This document shows, piece after piece, positions 44,101-59,079 of a DNA stretch of 64,000 nt. A program made the translations under genes and the position numbers. The stretch is from Hetaerina americana (lineage: Eukaryota > Arthropoda > Insecta > Odonata > Calopterygidae). Where the stretch lies: NCBI GenBank assembly GCA_022747635.1, contig JAKTNV010000023.1, forward strand, positions 8,756,306 through 8,820,305, in the 5' to 3' direction. The stretch's first letter is position 1. Each line of letters begins with the position of its first letter. The notes beneath the pieces were generated by a model. It was not told the DNA's origin and did no database searches. It saw nothing but the letters and a program-made list of their open reading frames with translations.

Positions 44101-45870
44101 TTTTGTTCATTTTCATCAAATAAACAAAAAAAACCAAGAATAAATCCTGAAGGATAACAAATGAGCATAAAAGATGCTTCAGCCGAAGTGTTAATGTTAC
44201 TAAAAGAGCCCAAATTTCTAAAAATATATCGAAAAACCATAATCTTCTGTTATAGAGTGAATGTTTGAGGTGTATAGAAGGCATTTATTTCATTTTTAGA
44301 AATTTAATTTTTCTCATTTTTCATGAAAAGTGCCAATACCCCCCCCTTTGGGTTCTAGGTGAAAATCACACTCGACACAAATCAAACAAAAATGTTTCCA
44401 TGGTGTGTATTGTTGTTCATTTTCATCAAATAAATAAAATTAAACCAGAATAAATCCTGAAAGACAAGAAATGAGCATAAAAGATGCTTCAGCGCAAGTG
44501 TTATTCTTACTATAAGAGCCCAAATTTCTAAAAATATTGCGAAAAACCACAATCTTCTGTTTGAGAGTGAATGTTTGAGGTGTATAGAAGGCATTTTATT
44601 TCATTTTTAGAAAATTTTATTTTTCACATTTTTCCATGAAAAGTTCCAATACCCCCCCCTTTGGGTTCTAGGTGAAAATCTCACTCGACCGAAATCAAAC
44701 AAAAATGTTTCCATGGTGTGTATTGTTGTTCATTTTCATCAAATAAACAAAATTAAACCCAGAATAAATCCTGAAAAACAAGAAATGAGCATAAAAGATG
44801 CTTCAGCGCAAGTGTTATTCTTACTATAAGAGCCCAAATTTCTAAAAATATTGCGAAAAACCTCAATCTTCTTTTTTGGAGTGAATGTTTGAGGTGTATA
44901 GAAGGCATTTATTTCATTTTTAGAAAATTTAATTTTTCACATTTTTCCGTGAAAAGTGCCAATACCCTTAGGGTTCTAGGTGAAAATCTCACCAGACACA
45001 AATCAAACAAATGTTTCCATGGTGTGTATTGTTGTTCATACTCATCAAATAAACAAAATTAAACCCAGAATAAATCCTGAAAAACAAGAAATGAGCATAA
45101 AAGATGCTTCAGCGCAAGTGTTATTCTTACTATAAGAGCCCAAATTTCTAAAAATATTGCGAAAAACTACAATCTTCCTTTTTAGAGTGAATGTTTGAGG
45201 TGTATAGAAGGCATTTATTTCATTTTTAGAAAATTTAATTTTTCACATTTTTCCATGAAAAGAGCCAATACCCCCCCCTTTGCGTTCTAGGTGAAAATCT
45301 CCCTCGACACAAATCAAACAAAAATGTTTCCATGGTGTGTATTGTTGTTCATTTTCATCAAATAAAAAAAATTAAACCCAGAATAAATCCTGAAAGACAA
45401 GAAATGAGCATAAAAGATGCTTCAGCGCAAGTGTTAATGTTACTATAAGAGCCAAATTTCTAAAAATATTGCGAAAAGCAACAATTTTCATTTTTAGAGT
45501 GAATGTTTGAGGTGTATAGAAGGCATTTATTTCATTTTTAGAAAATTAATTTTTTCCCATTTTTCTGTGAAAAGTGCCAATACCCCCCCTTTGGGTTCTA
45601 GGTGAAAATCTCACTCGACACAAATCAAACAAAAATGTTTCCATGGTGTGTATTTTTGTTCATTTTCATCAAATAAACAAAGTTAAACCCAGAATAAATC
45701 CTGAAAAACAAGAAATGAGCATAAAAGATGCTTCAGCGCAAGTGTTAATGTTACTATAAGAGCCCAAATTTCTAAAAATATTGCGAAAAACCACAATCTA
45801 CTTTTTTGGAGTGAATGTTTGAGGTGTATAGAAGGCATTTATTTCATTTTTAGAAAATTTAATTTTTCCA
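41115..45870. repeat. Satellite higher-order block, copy A2
   Basis: Corresponds to 35580-40340. Markers at 41761 and 44988 (CTCACCAGACACAAA) and 43097 (CCTGAGAACCCTTTGGG) lie 5.53-5.54 kb from their partners. The stretch 43090-44460 of this copy shows many one-base deletions and insertions relative to A1. Confidence 0.8.
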
Positions 45871-48779
45871 TTTTTCCATGAAAAGTGCCAATACCCCCCC
45901 CTTTGGGTTCTAGGTGAAAATCTCACTCGACCGAAATCAAACAAAAATGTTTCCATGGTGTGTATTGTTGTTCATTTTCATCAAATAAACAAAATAAAAC
46001 TCAGAATAAATCCTGAAAGATCAGATATGAGCATAAAAGATGCTTCAGCGCAAGTGTTAATGTTACTAAAAGAGCCCAAATTTCTAAAAATATTGCGAAA
46101 AACCATAATCTTCTGTTTTAGAGTGAATGTTTGAGGTGTATAGAAGGCATTTATTTCATTTTTAGAAAATTTAATTTTTCACATTTTTCCATGAAAAGTT
46201 CCAATACCCCCCCTTTGGGTTCTAGGTGAAAATCTCACTCGACCGAAATCAAACAAAAATGTTTCCATGGTGTGTATTGTTGTTCATTTTCATCAAATAA
46301 ACAAAATTAAACCCAGAATAAATCCTGAAAGACAAGAAATGAGCATAAAAGATGCTTCAGCGCAAGTGTTATTCTTACTATAAGAGCCGAAATTTCTAAA
46401 AATATTGCGAAAAACCACAATCTTCTTTTTTGGAGTGAATGTTTGAGGTGTATAGAAGGCATTTATTTCATTTTTAGAAAATTTAATTTTTCACATTTTT
46501 CCATGAAAAGTGCCAATACCCCCCCTTTGGGTTCTAGGTGAAAATCTCACTCGACACAATTCAAACAAAAATGTTTCCATGGTGTGTATTCTTGTTCATT
46601 TTCATCAAATAAACAAAATAAAACTCAGAATAAATCCTGAAAGATAAGATATGAGCATAAAAGATTCTTCAGCGCAAGTGTTCATTTAACTAAAAGAGCC
46701 CAAATTTCTAAAAATATTGCGAAAAGCAACAATTTTCAGTTTTAGAGGGAATGTTTCAGGTGTATAGAACGCATTTATTACATTTTTAGAAAATTTAATT
46801 TTTCACATTTTTCCATGAAAAGTGCCAATACCCCCCCCTTTGGGTTCTAGGTGAAAATCTCTCTCGACACAAATCAAACAAAAATGTTTCCATGGTGTGT
46901 ATTCTTGTTCATTTTCATCAAATAAACAAAATTAAACCCAGAATAAATCCTGAAAGACAAGAAATGAGCATAAAAGATGCTTCAGCGCAAGTGTTATTCT
47001 TACTATAAGAGCCCAAATTTCTAAAAATATTGCGAAAAACCACAATCTTTATTTTAGAGTGAATGTTTCAGGTGTATAGAAGGCATTTATTACATTTTTA
47101 GAAAATTTAATTTTTCACATTTTTCCATGAAAAGTTCCAATACCCCCCCTTTGGGTTCTAGGTGAAAATCTCACTCGACCGAAATCAAACAAAAATGTTT
47201 CCATGGTGTGTATTGTTGTTCATTTTCATCAAATAAACAAAATTAAACCCAGAATAAATCCTGAAAGACAAGAAATGAGCATAAAAGATGCTTCAGCGCA
47301 AGTGTTATTCTTACTATAAGAGCCCAAATTTCTAAAAATATTGCGAAAAACCACAATCTTCTTTTTTGGAGTGAATGTTTGAGGTGTATAGAAGGCATTT
47401 ATTTCATTTTTAGAAAATTTAATTTTTCACATTTTTCCATGAAAAGTGCCAATACCCCTTTGGGTTCTAGGTGAAAATCTCACTCGACACAATTCAAACA
47501 AAAATGTTTCCATGGTGTGTATTCTTGTTCATTTTCATCAAATAAACAAAATAAAACTCAGAATAAATCCTGAAAGATAAGATATGAGCATAAAAGATTC
47601 TTCAGCGCAAGTGTTCATTTAACTAAAAGAGCCCAAATTTCTAAAAATATTGCGAAAAGCAACAATTTTCAGTTTTAGAGGGAATGTTTCAGGTGTATAG
47701 AAGGCATTTATTACATTTTTAGAAAATTTAATTTTTCATATTTTTCCATGAAAAGTGCCAATACCCCCCCCTTTGGGTTCTAGGTGAAAATCTCACTCGA
47801 CACAAATCAAACAAAAATGTTTCCATGGTGTGTATTCTTGTTCATTTTTATCAAATAAACAAAATTAAACCCAGAATAAATCCTGAAAGACAAGAAATGA
47901 GCATAAAAGATGCTTCAGCGCAAGTGTTATTCTTACTATAAGAGCCCAAATTTCTAAAAATATTGCGAAAAACCACAATCTTTATTTTAGAGTGAATGTT
48001 TCAGGTGTATAGAAGGCATTTATTACATTTTTAGAAAATTTAATTTTTCACATTTATCCATGAAAAGTGCCAATACCCCCCCCCTTTGGGTTCTAGGTGA
48101 AAATCCCACTCGACACAAATCAAACAAAAATGTTTCCATGGTGTGTATTGTTGTTCATTTTCATCAAATAAACAAAAAAACCCAGAATTAATCCTGAAAA
48201 ACAAGAAATGAGCATAAAAGATGCTTCAGCGCAAGTGTTATTCTTACTATAAGAGCCCAAATTTCTAAAAATATTGCGAAAAACCACAATCTTCTTTTTT
48301 AGAGTGAATTTTTGAGGTGTATAGAAGGCATTTATTTCATTTTTAGAAAATTTAATTTTTCTCATTTTTCCATGAAAAGTGCCAATACCCCCCCCCCTTT
48401 GGGTTCTAGGTGAAAATCTCACTCGACACAAATCAAACAAAAATGTTTCCATGGTGTGTATTGTTGTTCATTTTCATCAAATAAAAAAAATTAAACCCAG
48501 AATAAATCCTGAAAGACAAGAAATGAGCATAAAAGATGCTTCAGCGCAAGTGTTAATGTTACTATAAGAGCCAAATTTCTAAAAATATTGCGAAAAGCAA
48601 CAATTTTCATTTTTAGAGTGAATGTTTGAGGTGTATAGAAGGCATTTATTTCATTTTTAGAAAATTTAATTTTTCTCATTTTTCCATGAAAAGTGCCAAA
48701 ACCCCCCCCTTTGGGTTCTAGGTGAAAATCTCACTCGACACAAATCAAACAAAAATGTTTCCATGGTGTGTATTGTTGT

Positions 48780-51700
48780 TCATTTTCATCAAATAAACAA
48801 AATAAAACTCAGAATAAATCCTGAAAATAAGATATGAGCATAAAAGATTCTTCAGCGCAAGTGTTCATTTAATTAAAGAGCCCAAATTTCTAAAAATATT
48901 GCGAAAAGCAACAATTTTCAGTTTTAGAGGGAATGTTTCAGGTGTATAGAAGGCATTTATTACATTTTTAGAAAATTTAATTTTTCACATTTTTCCATGA
49001 AAAGTGCCAATACCCCCCCCTTTGGGTTTTAGGTGAAAATCTCACTCGACACAAATCAAACAAAAATGTTTCCATGGTGTGTATTGTTGTTCATTTTCAT
49101 CAAATAAACAAAAAAACCCAGAAATAATCCTGAAAGACAAGAAATGAGCATAAAAGATGCTTCAGCGCAAGTGTTATTGTTACTAAAAGAGCCAAAATTT
49201 CTAAAAATTTTGCGAAAAACAACAATCTTCTATTTTAGAGTGAATGTTTGAGGTGTATAGAAGGCATTTATTTCATTTTTAGAAAATTTAATTTTTCTAA
49301 TTTTTCCATGAAAAGTGCCAATACCCCCCCTTTCGGTTCTATTTGAAAATCTCACTCGACACAAATCAAACAAAAATGTTTCCATGGTGTGTATTTTTGT
49401 TCATTTTCATCAAAAAAACAAAAAAAAAACCCAGAATAAATCCTGAAGGACAAGAAATGAGCATAAAAGATGCTTCAGCACAAGTGTTAATGTTACTAAA
49501 AGAGCCCAAATTTCTAAAAATATTGCGAAAAACCACAATCTTCTGTTTGAGAGTGAATGTTTGAGGTGTATAGAAGGCATTTATTTCATTTTTAGAAAAT
49601 TTAATTTTTCACATTTTTCCATGAAAAGTTCCAATACCCCCCCCCCTTTGGGTTCTAGGTGAAAATCTCACTCGACCCAAATCAAACAAAAATGTTTCCA
49701 TGGTGTGTATTCTTGTTCGTTTTCATCAAATAAACAAAATTAAACCCAGAATAAATCCTGAAAAACAAGAAATGAGCATAAAAGATGCTTCAGCGCAAGT
49801 GTTATTCTTATTATAAGAGCCCAAATTTCTAAAAATAATGCGAAAAACCACAATCTTCTGTTTGAGAGTGAATGTTTGAGGTGTATAGAAGGCATTTATT
49901 TCATTTTTAGAAAATTTAATTTTTCACATTTTTCCGTGAAAAGTGCCAATACCCCCCCCTTGCGTTCTAGGTGAAAATCTCACTCGACATAAATCAAACA
50001 AAAATGTTTTCATGGTGTGTATTGTTGTTCATTTTCATCAAATAAACAAAATTAAACCCAGAATAAATCCTGAAAAACAAGAAATGAGCATAAAAGATGC
50101 TTCAGCGCAAGTGTTAACGTTACTAAAAGAGCCCAAATTTCTAAAAATATTGCGAAAAGCAACAATTTTCAGTTTTAGAGTGAATGTGTCAGGTGTATAG
50201 AAGGCATTTATTACATATTTAGAAAATTTAATTTTTCACATTTATCCATGAAAAGTGCCAATACCCCCCCCTTTGGGTTCTAGGTGAAAATCTCACTCGA
50301 CACAAATCAAACAAAAATGTTTCCATGGTGTGTATTGTTGTTCATTTTCATCAAATAAACAAAAAAACCCAGAATTAATCCTGAAAGACAAGAAATGAGC
50401 ATAAAAGATGCTTCAGCGCAAGTGTTATTCTTACTATAAGAGCCCATATTTCTAAAAATATTGCGAAAAACCACAATCTTCTGTTTTAGAGTGAATGTTT
50501 GAGGTGAATAGAAGGTATTTATTACATTTTTAGATAATTTCATTTTTCACATTTTTCCATGAAAAGTGCCAATACCCCCCCCTTTGGGTTCTAGGTGAAA
50601 ATCTCAGTCGACACAAATCAAACAAAAATGTTTCCATGGTGTGTATTGTTGTTCATTTTCATCAAATAAATAAAATAAAACTCAGAATAAATCCTGTAAG
50701 ACAAGAAATGAGCATAAAAGATGCTTCAGCGCAAGTGTTATTGTTACTAAAAGAGCCAAAATTTCTAAAAATTTTGCGAAAAACAACAATCTTCTTTTTT
50801 AGAGTGAATGTTTGATGTGTATAGAAGGCATTAATTTCATTTTTAGAAAATTTAGTTTTTCACATTTTTCCATGAAAAGTGCCAATACCCCCCCCTTTGG
50901 GTTCTAGGTGAAAATCTCAGTCGACACAAATCAAACAAAAATGTTTCCATGGTGTGTATTGTTGTTCATTTTCATCAAATAAATACATTAAAACTCAGAA
51001 TAAATCCTGAAAGATAAGATATGAGCATAAAAGATGCTTCAGCGCAAGTGTTCATGTTAATAAAAGAGCCCAAATTTCTAAAAATATTGCGAAAAGCAAC
51101 AATTTTCAGTTTTAGAGTGAATGTTTCAGGTGTATAGAAGGCATTTATAACATTTTTAGAAAATTTAAATTTTCACATTTTTCCATGAAAAGTGCCAATA
51201 CCCCCCCTTTCGGTTCTAGGTGAAAATCTCACTCGACACAAATCAAACAAAAATGTTTCCATGGTGTGTATTGTTGTTCATTTTCATCAAATAAACAAAA
51301 TTAAACCGAGAATAAATCCTGAAAAACAAGAAATGAGCATAAAAGATGCTTCAGCGCAAGTGTTAATGTTACTAAAAGAGCCCAAATTTCTAAAAATATT
51401 GCGAAAAGCAACAATTTTCAGTTTTAGAGTGAATGTTTCAGGTGTATAGAAGGCATTTATTACATTTTTAGAAAATTTAATTTTTCACATTAATCCATGA
51501 AAAGTGCCAATACCCCCCCTTTGGGTTCTAGGTGAAAATCTCACTCGACACAAATCAAATAAAAATGTTTCCATGGTGTGTATTGTTGTTCATTTTCATC
51601 AAATAAACAAAAAAACCCAGAATTAATCCTGAAAGACAAGAAATGAGCATAAAAGATGCTTCAGCCGAAGTGTTAATGTTACTAAAAGAGCCCAAATTTC

Positions 51701-54700
51701 TAAAAATATATCGAAAAACCATAATCTTCTGTTATAGAGTGAATGTTTGAGGTGTATAGAAGGCATTTATTTAATTTTTAGAAAATTTAATTTTTCACAT
51801 TTTTCCATGAAAAGTGCCAATACCCCCCCCTTTGGGTTCTAGGTGAAAATCTCAGTCGACACAAATAAAACAAAAATGTTTCCATGGTGTGTATTGTTGT
51901 TCATTTTCATCAAATAAATAAAATAAAACTCAGAATAAATCCTGTAAGACAAGAAATGAGCATAAAAGATGCTTCAGCGCAAGTGTTATTGTTACTAAAA
52001 GAGCCAAAATTTCTAAAAATTTTGCGAAAAACAACAATCTTCTATTTTAGAGTGAATGTTTGAGGTGTATAGAAGGCATTTATTTCATTTTTAGAAAATT
52101 TAATTTTTCACATTTTTCCATGAAAAGTGCCAATACCCCCCTTTAAGTTCTAGGTGAAAATCTCAGTCGACACAAATCAAACAAAAATGTTTCCATGGTG
52201 TGTATTGTTGAACATTTTCATCAAATAAATAAAATAAAACTCAGAATCAATCCTGAAAGACAAGAAATGAGCATAAAAGATGCTTCAGCGCAAGTGTTAT
52301 TCTTACTATAAGAGCCCAAATTTCTAAAAATATTGCGAAAAACCACAATCTTCTGTTTGAGAGTGAATGTTTGAGGTGTATAGAAGGCATTTATTTCATT
52401 TTTAGAAAATTTAATTTTTCACATTTTTCCATGAAAAGTTCCAATACCCCCCCCTTTGGGTTCTAGGTGAAAATCTCACTCGACCCAAATCAAACAAAAA
52501 TGTTTCCATGGTGTGTATTGTTGTTCATTTTCATCAAATAAACAAAATTAAACCCAGAATAAATCCTGAAGGACAAGAAATGAGCATAAAAGATGCTTCA
52601 GCGCAAGTGTTATTCTTACTATAAGAGCCCAAATTTCTAAAAATATTGCGAAAAACCACAATCTTCTTTTTTGGAGTGAATGTTTGAGGTGTATAGAAGG
52701 CATTTATTTCATTTTTAGAAAATTTAATTTTTCACATTTTTCCATGAAAAGTGCCAATACCCCCCCTTTGGGTTCTAGGTGAAAATCTCACTCGACACAA
52801 ATCAAATAAAAATGTTTCCATGGTGTGTATTGTTGTTCATTTTCATCAAATAAACAAAAAAACCCAGAATTAATCCTGAAAGACAAGAAATGAGCATAAA
52901 AGATGCTTCAGCGCAAGTGTTAATGTTACTAAAAGAGCCCAAATTTCTAAAAATATTGCGAAAAGCAACAATTTTCAGTTTTAGAGTGAATGTTTGAGGT
53001 GTATAGAAGGCATTTATTTAATTTTTAGAAAATTTAATTTTTCACATTTTTCCATGAAAAGTGCCAATACCCCCCCCTTTGGGTTCTAGGTGAAAATCTC
53101 AGTCGACACAAATAAAACAAAAATGTTTCCATGGTGTGTATTGTTGTTCATTTTCATCAAATAAATAAAATAAAACTCAGAATAAATCCTGTAAGACAAG
53201 AAATGAGCATAAAAGATGCTTCAGCGCAAGTGTTATGTTACTAAAAGAGCCAAAATTTCTAAAAATTTTGCGAAAAACAACAATCTTCTATTTTAGAGTG
53301 AATGTTTGAGGTGTATAGAAGGCATTTATTTCATTTTTAGAAAATTTAATTTTTCACATTTTTCCATGAAAAGTGCCAATACCCCCCTTTAAGTTCTAGG
53401 TGAAAATCTCACTCGACACAAATCAAACAAAAATGTTTCCATGGTGTGTATTGTTGTTCATTTTCATCAAATAAATAAAATAAAACTCAGAATCAATCCT
53501 GAAAGACAAGAAATGAGCATAAAAGATGCTTCAGCGCAAGTGTTATTCTTACTATAAGAGCCCAAATTTCTAAAAATATTGCGAAAAACCACAATCTTCT
53601 GTTTGAGAGTGAATGTTTGAGGTGTATAGAAGGCATTTATTTCATTTTTAGAAAATTTAATTTTTCACATTTTTCCATGAAAAGTTCCAATACCCCCCCC
53701 TTTGGGTTCTAGGTGAAAATCTCACTCGACCCAAATCAAACAAAAATGTTTCCATGGTGTGTATTGTTGTTCATTTTCATCAAATAAACAAAATTAAACC
53801 CAGAATAAATCCTGAAGGACAAGAAATGAGCATAAAAGATGCTTCAGCGCAAGTGTTATTCTTACTATAAGAGCCCAAATTTCTAAAAATATTGCGAAAA
53901 ACCACAATCTTCTTTTTTGGAGTGAATGTTTGAGGTGTATAGAAGGCATTTATTTCATTTTTAGAAAATTTAATTTTTCACATTTTTCCATGAAAAGTGC
54001 CAATACCCCCCCCTTTGGGTTCTAGGTGAAAATCTCACTCGACACAAATCAAACAAAAATGTTTCCATGGTGTGTATTCTTGTTCATTTTCATCAAATAA
54101 ACAAAATAAAACTCAGAATAAATCCTGAAAGATAAGATATGAGCATAAAAGATTCTTCAGCGCAAGTGTTCATTTAACTAAAAGAGCCCAAATTTTTAAA
54201 AATATTGCGAAAAGCAACAATTTTCAGTTTTAGAGGGAATGTTTCAGGTGTATAGAAGACATTTATTACATTTTTAGAAAATTTAATTTTTCACATTTTT
54301 CCATGAAAAGTGCCAATACCCCCCCCTTTGGGTTCTAAGTGAAAATCTCACTCGACACAAATAAAACAAAAATGTTTCCAGGGTGTGTATTGTTGTTCAT
54401 TTTCATCAAATAAACAAAATTAAACCCAGAATAAATCCTGAAAGACAAGAAATGAGCATAAAAGATGCTTCAGCGCAAGTGTTTTTCTTACTATAAGAGC
54501 CCAAATTTCTAAAAATAATGCGAAAAACCACAATCTTCTGTTTGAGAGTGAATGTTTGAGGTGTATAGAAGGCATTTATTTCATTTTTAGAAAATTTAAT
54601 TTTTCACATTTTTCCATGAAAAGTGCCAATACCCCCCCCTTTGGGTTCTAGGTGAAAATCTCACTCGACACAATTCAAACAAAAATGTTTCCATGGTGTG

Positions 54701-54955
54701 TATTCTTGTTCATTTTCATCAAAAAAACAAAATAAAACTCAGAATAAATCCTGAAAGATAAGATATGAGCATAAAAGATTCTTCAGCGCAAGTGTTCATT
54801 TAACTAAAAGAGCCCAAATTTCTAAAAATATTGCGAAAAGCAACAATTTTCAGTTTTAGAGGGAATGTTTCAGGTGTATAGAAGGCATTTATTACATTTT
54901 TAGAAAATTTAATTTTTCACATTTTTCCATGAAAAGTGCCAATACCCCCCCCTTT
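48780..54955. repeat. Satellite higher-order block, copy B1
   Basis: Markers CTGAAAATAAGATATGAG (48821), ATGTTTTCATGGTG (50004), GTTTGATGTGTATAG (50810) and TTCCAGGGTGTG (54376) recur in copy B2. The first three are shifted by 10.297-10.299 kb and the last by 9.05 kb. The difference is a ~1.25-kb (four-monomer) duplication inside B1: 51.84-53.09 kb repeats at 53.09-54.33 kb in part (GACACAAATAAAACAAA at 51858 and 53104). Confidence 0.8.
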
Positions 54956-57900
54956 GGGTTCTAGGTGAAAATCTCACTCGACACAAATCAAACAAAAATG
55001 TTTCCATGGTGTGTATTCTTGTTCATTTTCATCAAATAAACAAAATTAAACCCAGAATAAATCCTGAAAGACAAGAAATGAGCATAAAAGATGCTTCAGC
55101 GCAAGTGTTATTCTTACTATAAGAGCCCAAATTTCTAAAAATATTGCGAAAAACCACAATCTTTATTTTAGAGTGAATGTTTCAGGTGTATAGAAGGCAT
55201 TTATTACATTTTTAGAAAATTTAATTTTTCACATTTTTCCATGAAAAGTTCCAATACCCCCCCTTTGGGTTCTAGGTGAAAATCTCACTCGACCGAAATC
55301 AAACAAAAATGTTTCCATGGTGTGTATTGTTGTTCATTTTCATCAAATAAACAAAATTAAACCCAGAATAAATCCTGAAAGACAAGAAATGAGCATAAAA
55401 GATGCTTCAGCGCAAGTGTTATTCTTACTATAAGAGCCCAAATTTCTAAAAATATTGCGAAAAACCACAATCTTCTTTTTTGGAGTGAATGTTTGAGGTG
55501 TATAGAAGGCATTTATTTCATTTTTAGAAAATTTAATTTTTCACATTTTTCCATGAAAAGTGCCAATACCCCCCCCTTTGGGTTCTAGGTGAAAATCTCA
55601 CTCGACACAAATCAAACAAAAATGTTTCCATGGTGTGTATTGTTGTTCATTTTCATCAAATAAACAAAATAAAACTCAGAATAAATCCTGAAAGATAAGA
55701 TATGAGCATAAAAGATTCTTCAGCGCAAGTGTTCATTTAACTAAAAGAGCCCAAATTTCTAAAAATATTGCGAAAAGCAACAATTTTCAGTTTTAGAGGG
55801 AATGTTTCAGGTGTATAGAAGGCATTTATTACATTTTTAGAAAATTTAATTTTTCACATTTTTCCATGAAAAGTGCCAATACCCCCCCCTTTGGGTTCTA
55901 GGTGAAAATCTCACTCGACACAAATCAAACAAAAATGTTTCCATGGTGTGTATTCTTGTTCATTTTCATCAAATAAACAAAATTAAACCCAGAATAAATC
56001 CTGAAAGACAAGAAATGAGCATAAAAGATGCTTCAGCGCAAGTGTTATTCTTACTATAAGAGCCCAAATTTCCAAAATATATCGAAAAACCACAATCTTT
56101 ATTTTAGAGTGAATGTTTCAGGTGTATAGAAGGCATTTATTACATTTTTAGAAAATTTAATTTTTCATATTTATCCATGAAAAGTGCCAATACCCCCCCC
56201 TTTGGGTTCTAGGTGAAAATCTCACTCGACACAAATCAAACAAAAATGTTTCCATGGTGTGTATTGTTGTTCATTTTCATCAAATAAACAAAAAAACCCA
56301 GAATTAATCCTGAAAAACAAGAAATGAGCATAAAAGATGCTTCAGCGCAAGTGTAATTCTTACTATAAGAGCCCAAATTTCTAAAAATATTGCGAAAAAC
56401 CACAATCTTCTTTTTTAGAGTGAATTTTTGAGGTGTATAGAAGGCATTTATTTCATTTTTAGAAAATTTAATTTTTCTCATTTTTCCATGAAAAGTGCCA
56501 ATACCCCCCCCCTTTGGGTTCTAGGTGAAAATCTCACTCGACACAAATCAAACAAAAATGTTTCCATGGTGTGTATTGTTGTTCATTTTCATCAAATAAA
56601 AAAAATTAAACCCAGAATAAATCCTGAAAGACAAGAAATGAGCATAAAAGATGCTTCAGCGCAAGTGTTAATGTTACTATAAGAGCCAAATTTCTAAAAA
56701 TATTGCGAAAAGCAACAATTTTCATTTTTAGAGTGAATGTTTGAGGTGTATAGAAGGCATTTATTTCATTTTTAGAAAATTTAATTTTTCACATTTTTCC
56801 GTGAAAAGTGCCAATACCCCCCCTTTGGGTTCTAGGTGAAAATCTCAGTCGACACAAATCAAACAAAAATGTTTCCATGGTGTGTATTGTTGTTCATTTT
56901 CATCAAATAAACAAAATTAAACCCAGAATAAATCTTGAAAAACAAGAAATGAGCATAAAAGATGCTTCAGCGCAAGTGTTAATGTTACTATAAGAGCCCA
57001 AATTTCTAAAAATATTGCGAAAAACCACAATCTACTTTTTTGGAGTGAATGTTTGAGGTGTATAGAAGGCATTTGTTTCATTTTTAGAAAATTTAATTTT
57101 TCACATTTTTCCATGAAAAGTGCCAATACCCCCCCCTTTGGGTTCTAGGTGAAAATCTCACTCGACACAAATCAAACAAAAATGTTTCCATGGTGTGTAT
57201 TGTTGTTCATTTTCATCAAATAAACAAAATAAAACTCAGAATAAATCCTGAAAGACAAGAAATGAGCATAAAAGATGCTTCAGCGCAAGTGTTAATGTTA
57301 CTAAAAGAGCCAAAATTTCTAAAAATTTTGCGAAAAACCATAATCTTCTGTTTTAGAGTGAATGTTTGAGGTGTATAGAAGGCATTTATTTCATTTTTAG
57401 AAAATTTAATTTTTCTCATTTTTCCATGAAAAGTGCCAAAACCCCCCCCTTTGGGTTCTAGGTGAAAATCTCACTCGACACAAATCAAACAAAAATGTTT
57501 CCATGGTGTGTATTGTTGTTCATTTTCATCAAATAAACAAAATTAAACCCAGAATAAATCCTGAAAGACAAGAAATGAGCATAAAAGATGCTTCAGCGCA
57601 AGTGTTATTCTTACTAAAAGAGCCCAAATTTCTAAAAATATTGCGAAAAGCAACAATTTTCAGTTTTAGAGGGAATGTTTCAGGTGTATAGAAGGCATTT
57701 ATTACATTTTTAGAAAATTTAATTTTTCACATTTTTCCATGAAAAGTGCCAATACCCCCCCCTTTGGGTTCTAGGTGAAAATCTCACTCGACACAAATCA
57801 AACAAAAATGTTTCCATGGTGTGTATTCTTGTTCATTTTCATCAAATAAACAAAATTAAACCCAGAATAAATCCTGAAAGACAAGAAATGAGCATAAAAG

Positions 57901-59079
57901 ATGCTTCAGCGCAAGTGTTATTCTTACTATAAGAGCCCAAATTTCTAAAAATATTGCGAAAAACCACAATCTTTATTTTAGAGTGAATGTTTCAGGTGTA
58001 TAGAAGGCATTTATTACATTTTTAGAAAATTTAATTTTTCACATTTATCCATGAAAAGTGCCAATACCCCCCCCTTTGGGTTCTAGGTGAAAATCTCACT
58101 CGACACAAATCAAACAAAAATGTTTCCATGGTGTGTATTGTTGTTCATTTTCATCAAATAAACAAAAAAACCCAGAATTAATCCTGAAAAACAAGAAATG
58201 AGCATAAAAGATGCTTCAGCGCAAGTGTTATTCTTACTATAAGAGCCCAAATTTCTAAAAATATTGCGAAAAACCACAATCTTCTTTTTTAGAGTGAATT
58301 TTTGAGGTATATAGAAGGCATTTATTTCATTTTTAGAAAATTTAATTTTTCTCATTTTTCCATGAAAAGTGCCAATACCCCCCCCTTTGGGTTCTAGGTG
58401 AAAATCTCACTCGACACAAATCAAACAAAAATGTTTCCATGGTGTGTATTGTTTTTCATTTTCATCAAATAAAAAAAATTAAACCCAGAATAAATCCTGA
58501 AAGACAAGAAATGAGCATAAAAGATGCTTCAGCGCAAGTGTTAATGTTACTATAAGAGCCAAATTTCTAAAAATATTGCGAAAAGCAACAATTTTCATTT
58601 TTAGAGTGAATGTTTGAGGTGTATAGAAGGCATTTATTTCATTTTTAGAAATTTAATTTTTCACATTTTTCCGTGAAAAGTGCCAATACCCCCCCCTTTG
58701 GGTTCTAGGTGAAAATCTCAGTCGACACAAATCAAACAAAAATGTTTCCATGGTGTGTATTGTTGTTCATTTTCATCAAATAAACAAAATTAAACCCAGA
58801 ATAAATCCTGAAAAACAAGAAATGAGCATAAAAGATGCTTCAGCGCAAGTGTTAATGTTACTATAAGAGCCCAAATTTCTAAAAATATTGCGAAAAACCA
58901 CAATCTTCTTTTTTGGAGTGAATGTTTGAGGTGTATAGAAGGCATTTGTTTCATTTTTAGAAAATTTAATTTTTCACATTTTTCATGAAAAGTGCCAATA
59001 CCCCCCCCTTTGGGTTCTAGGTGAAAATCTCACTCGACACAAATCAAAGAAAAATGTTTCCATGGTGTGTATTGTTGTT

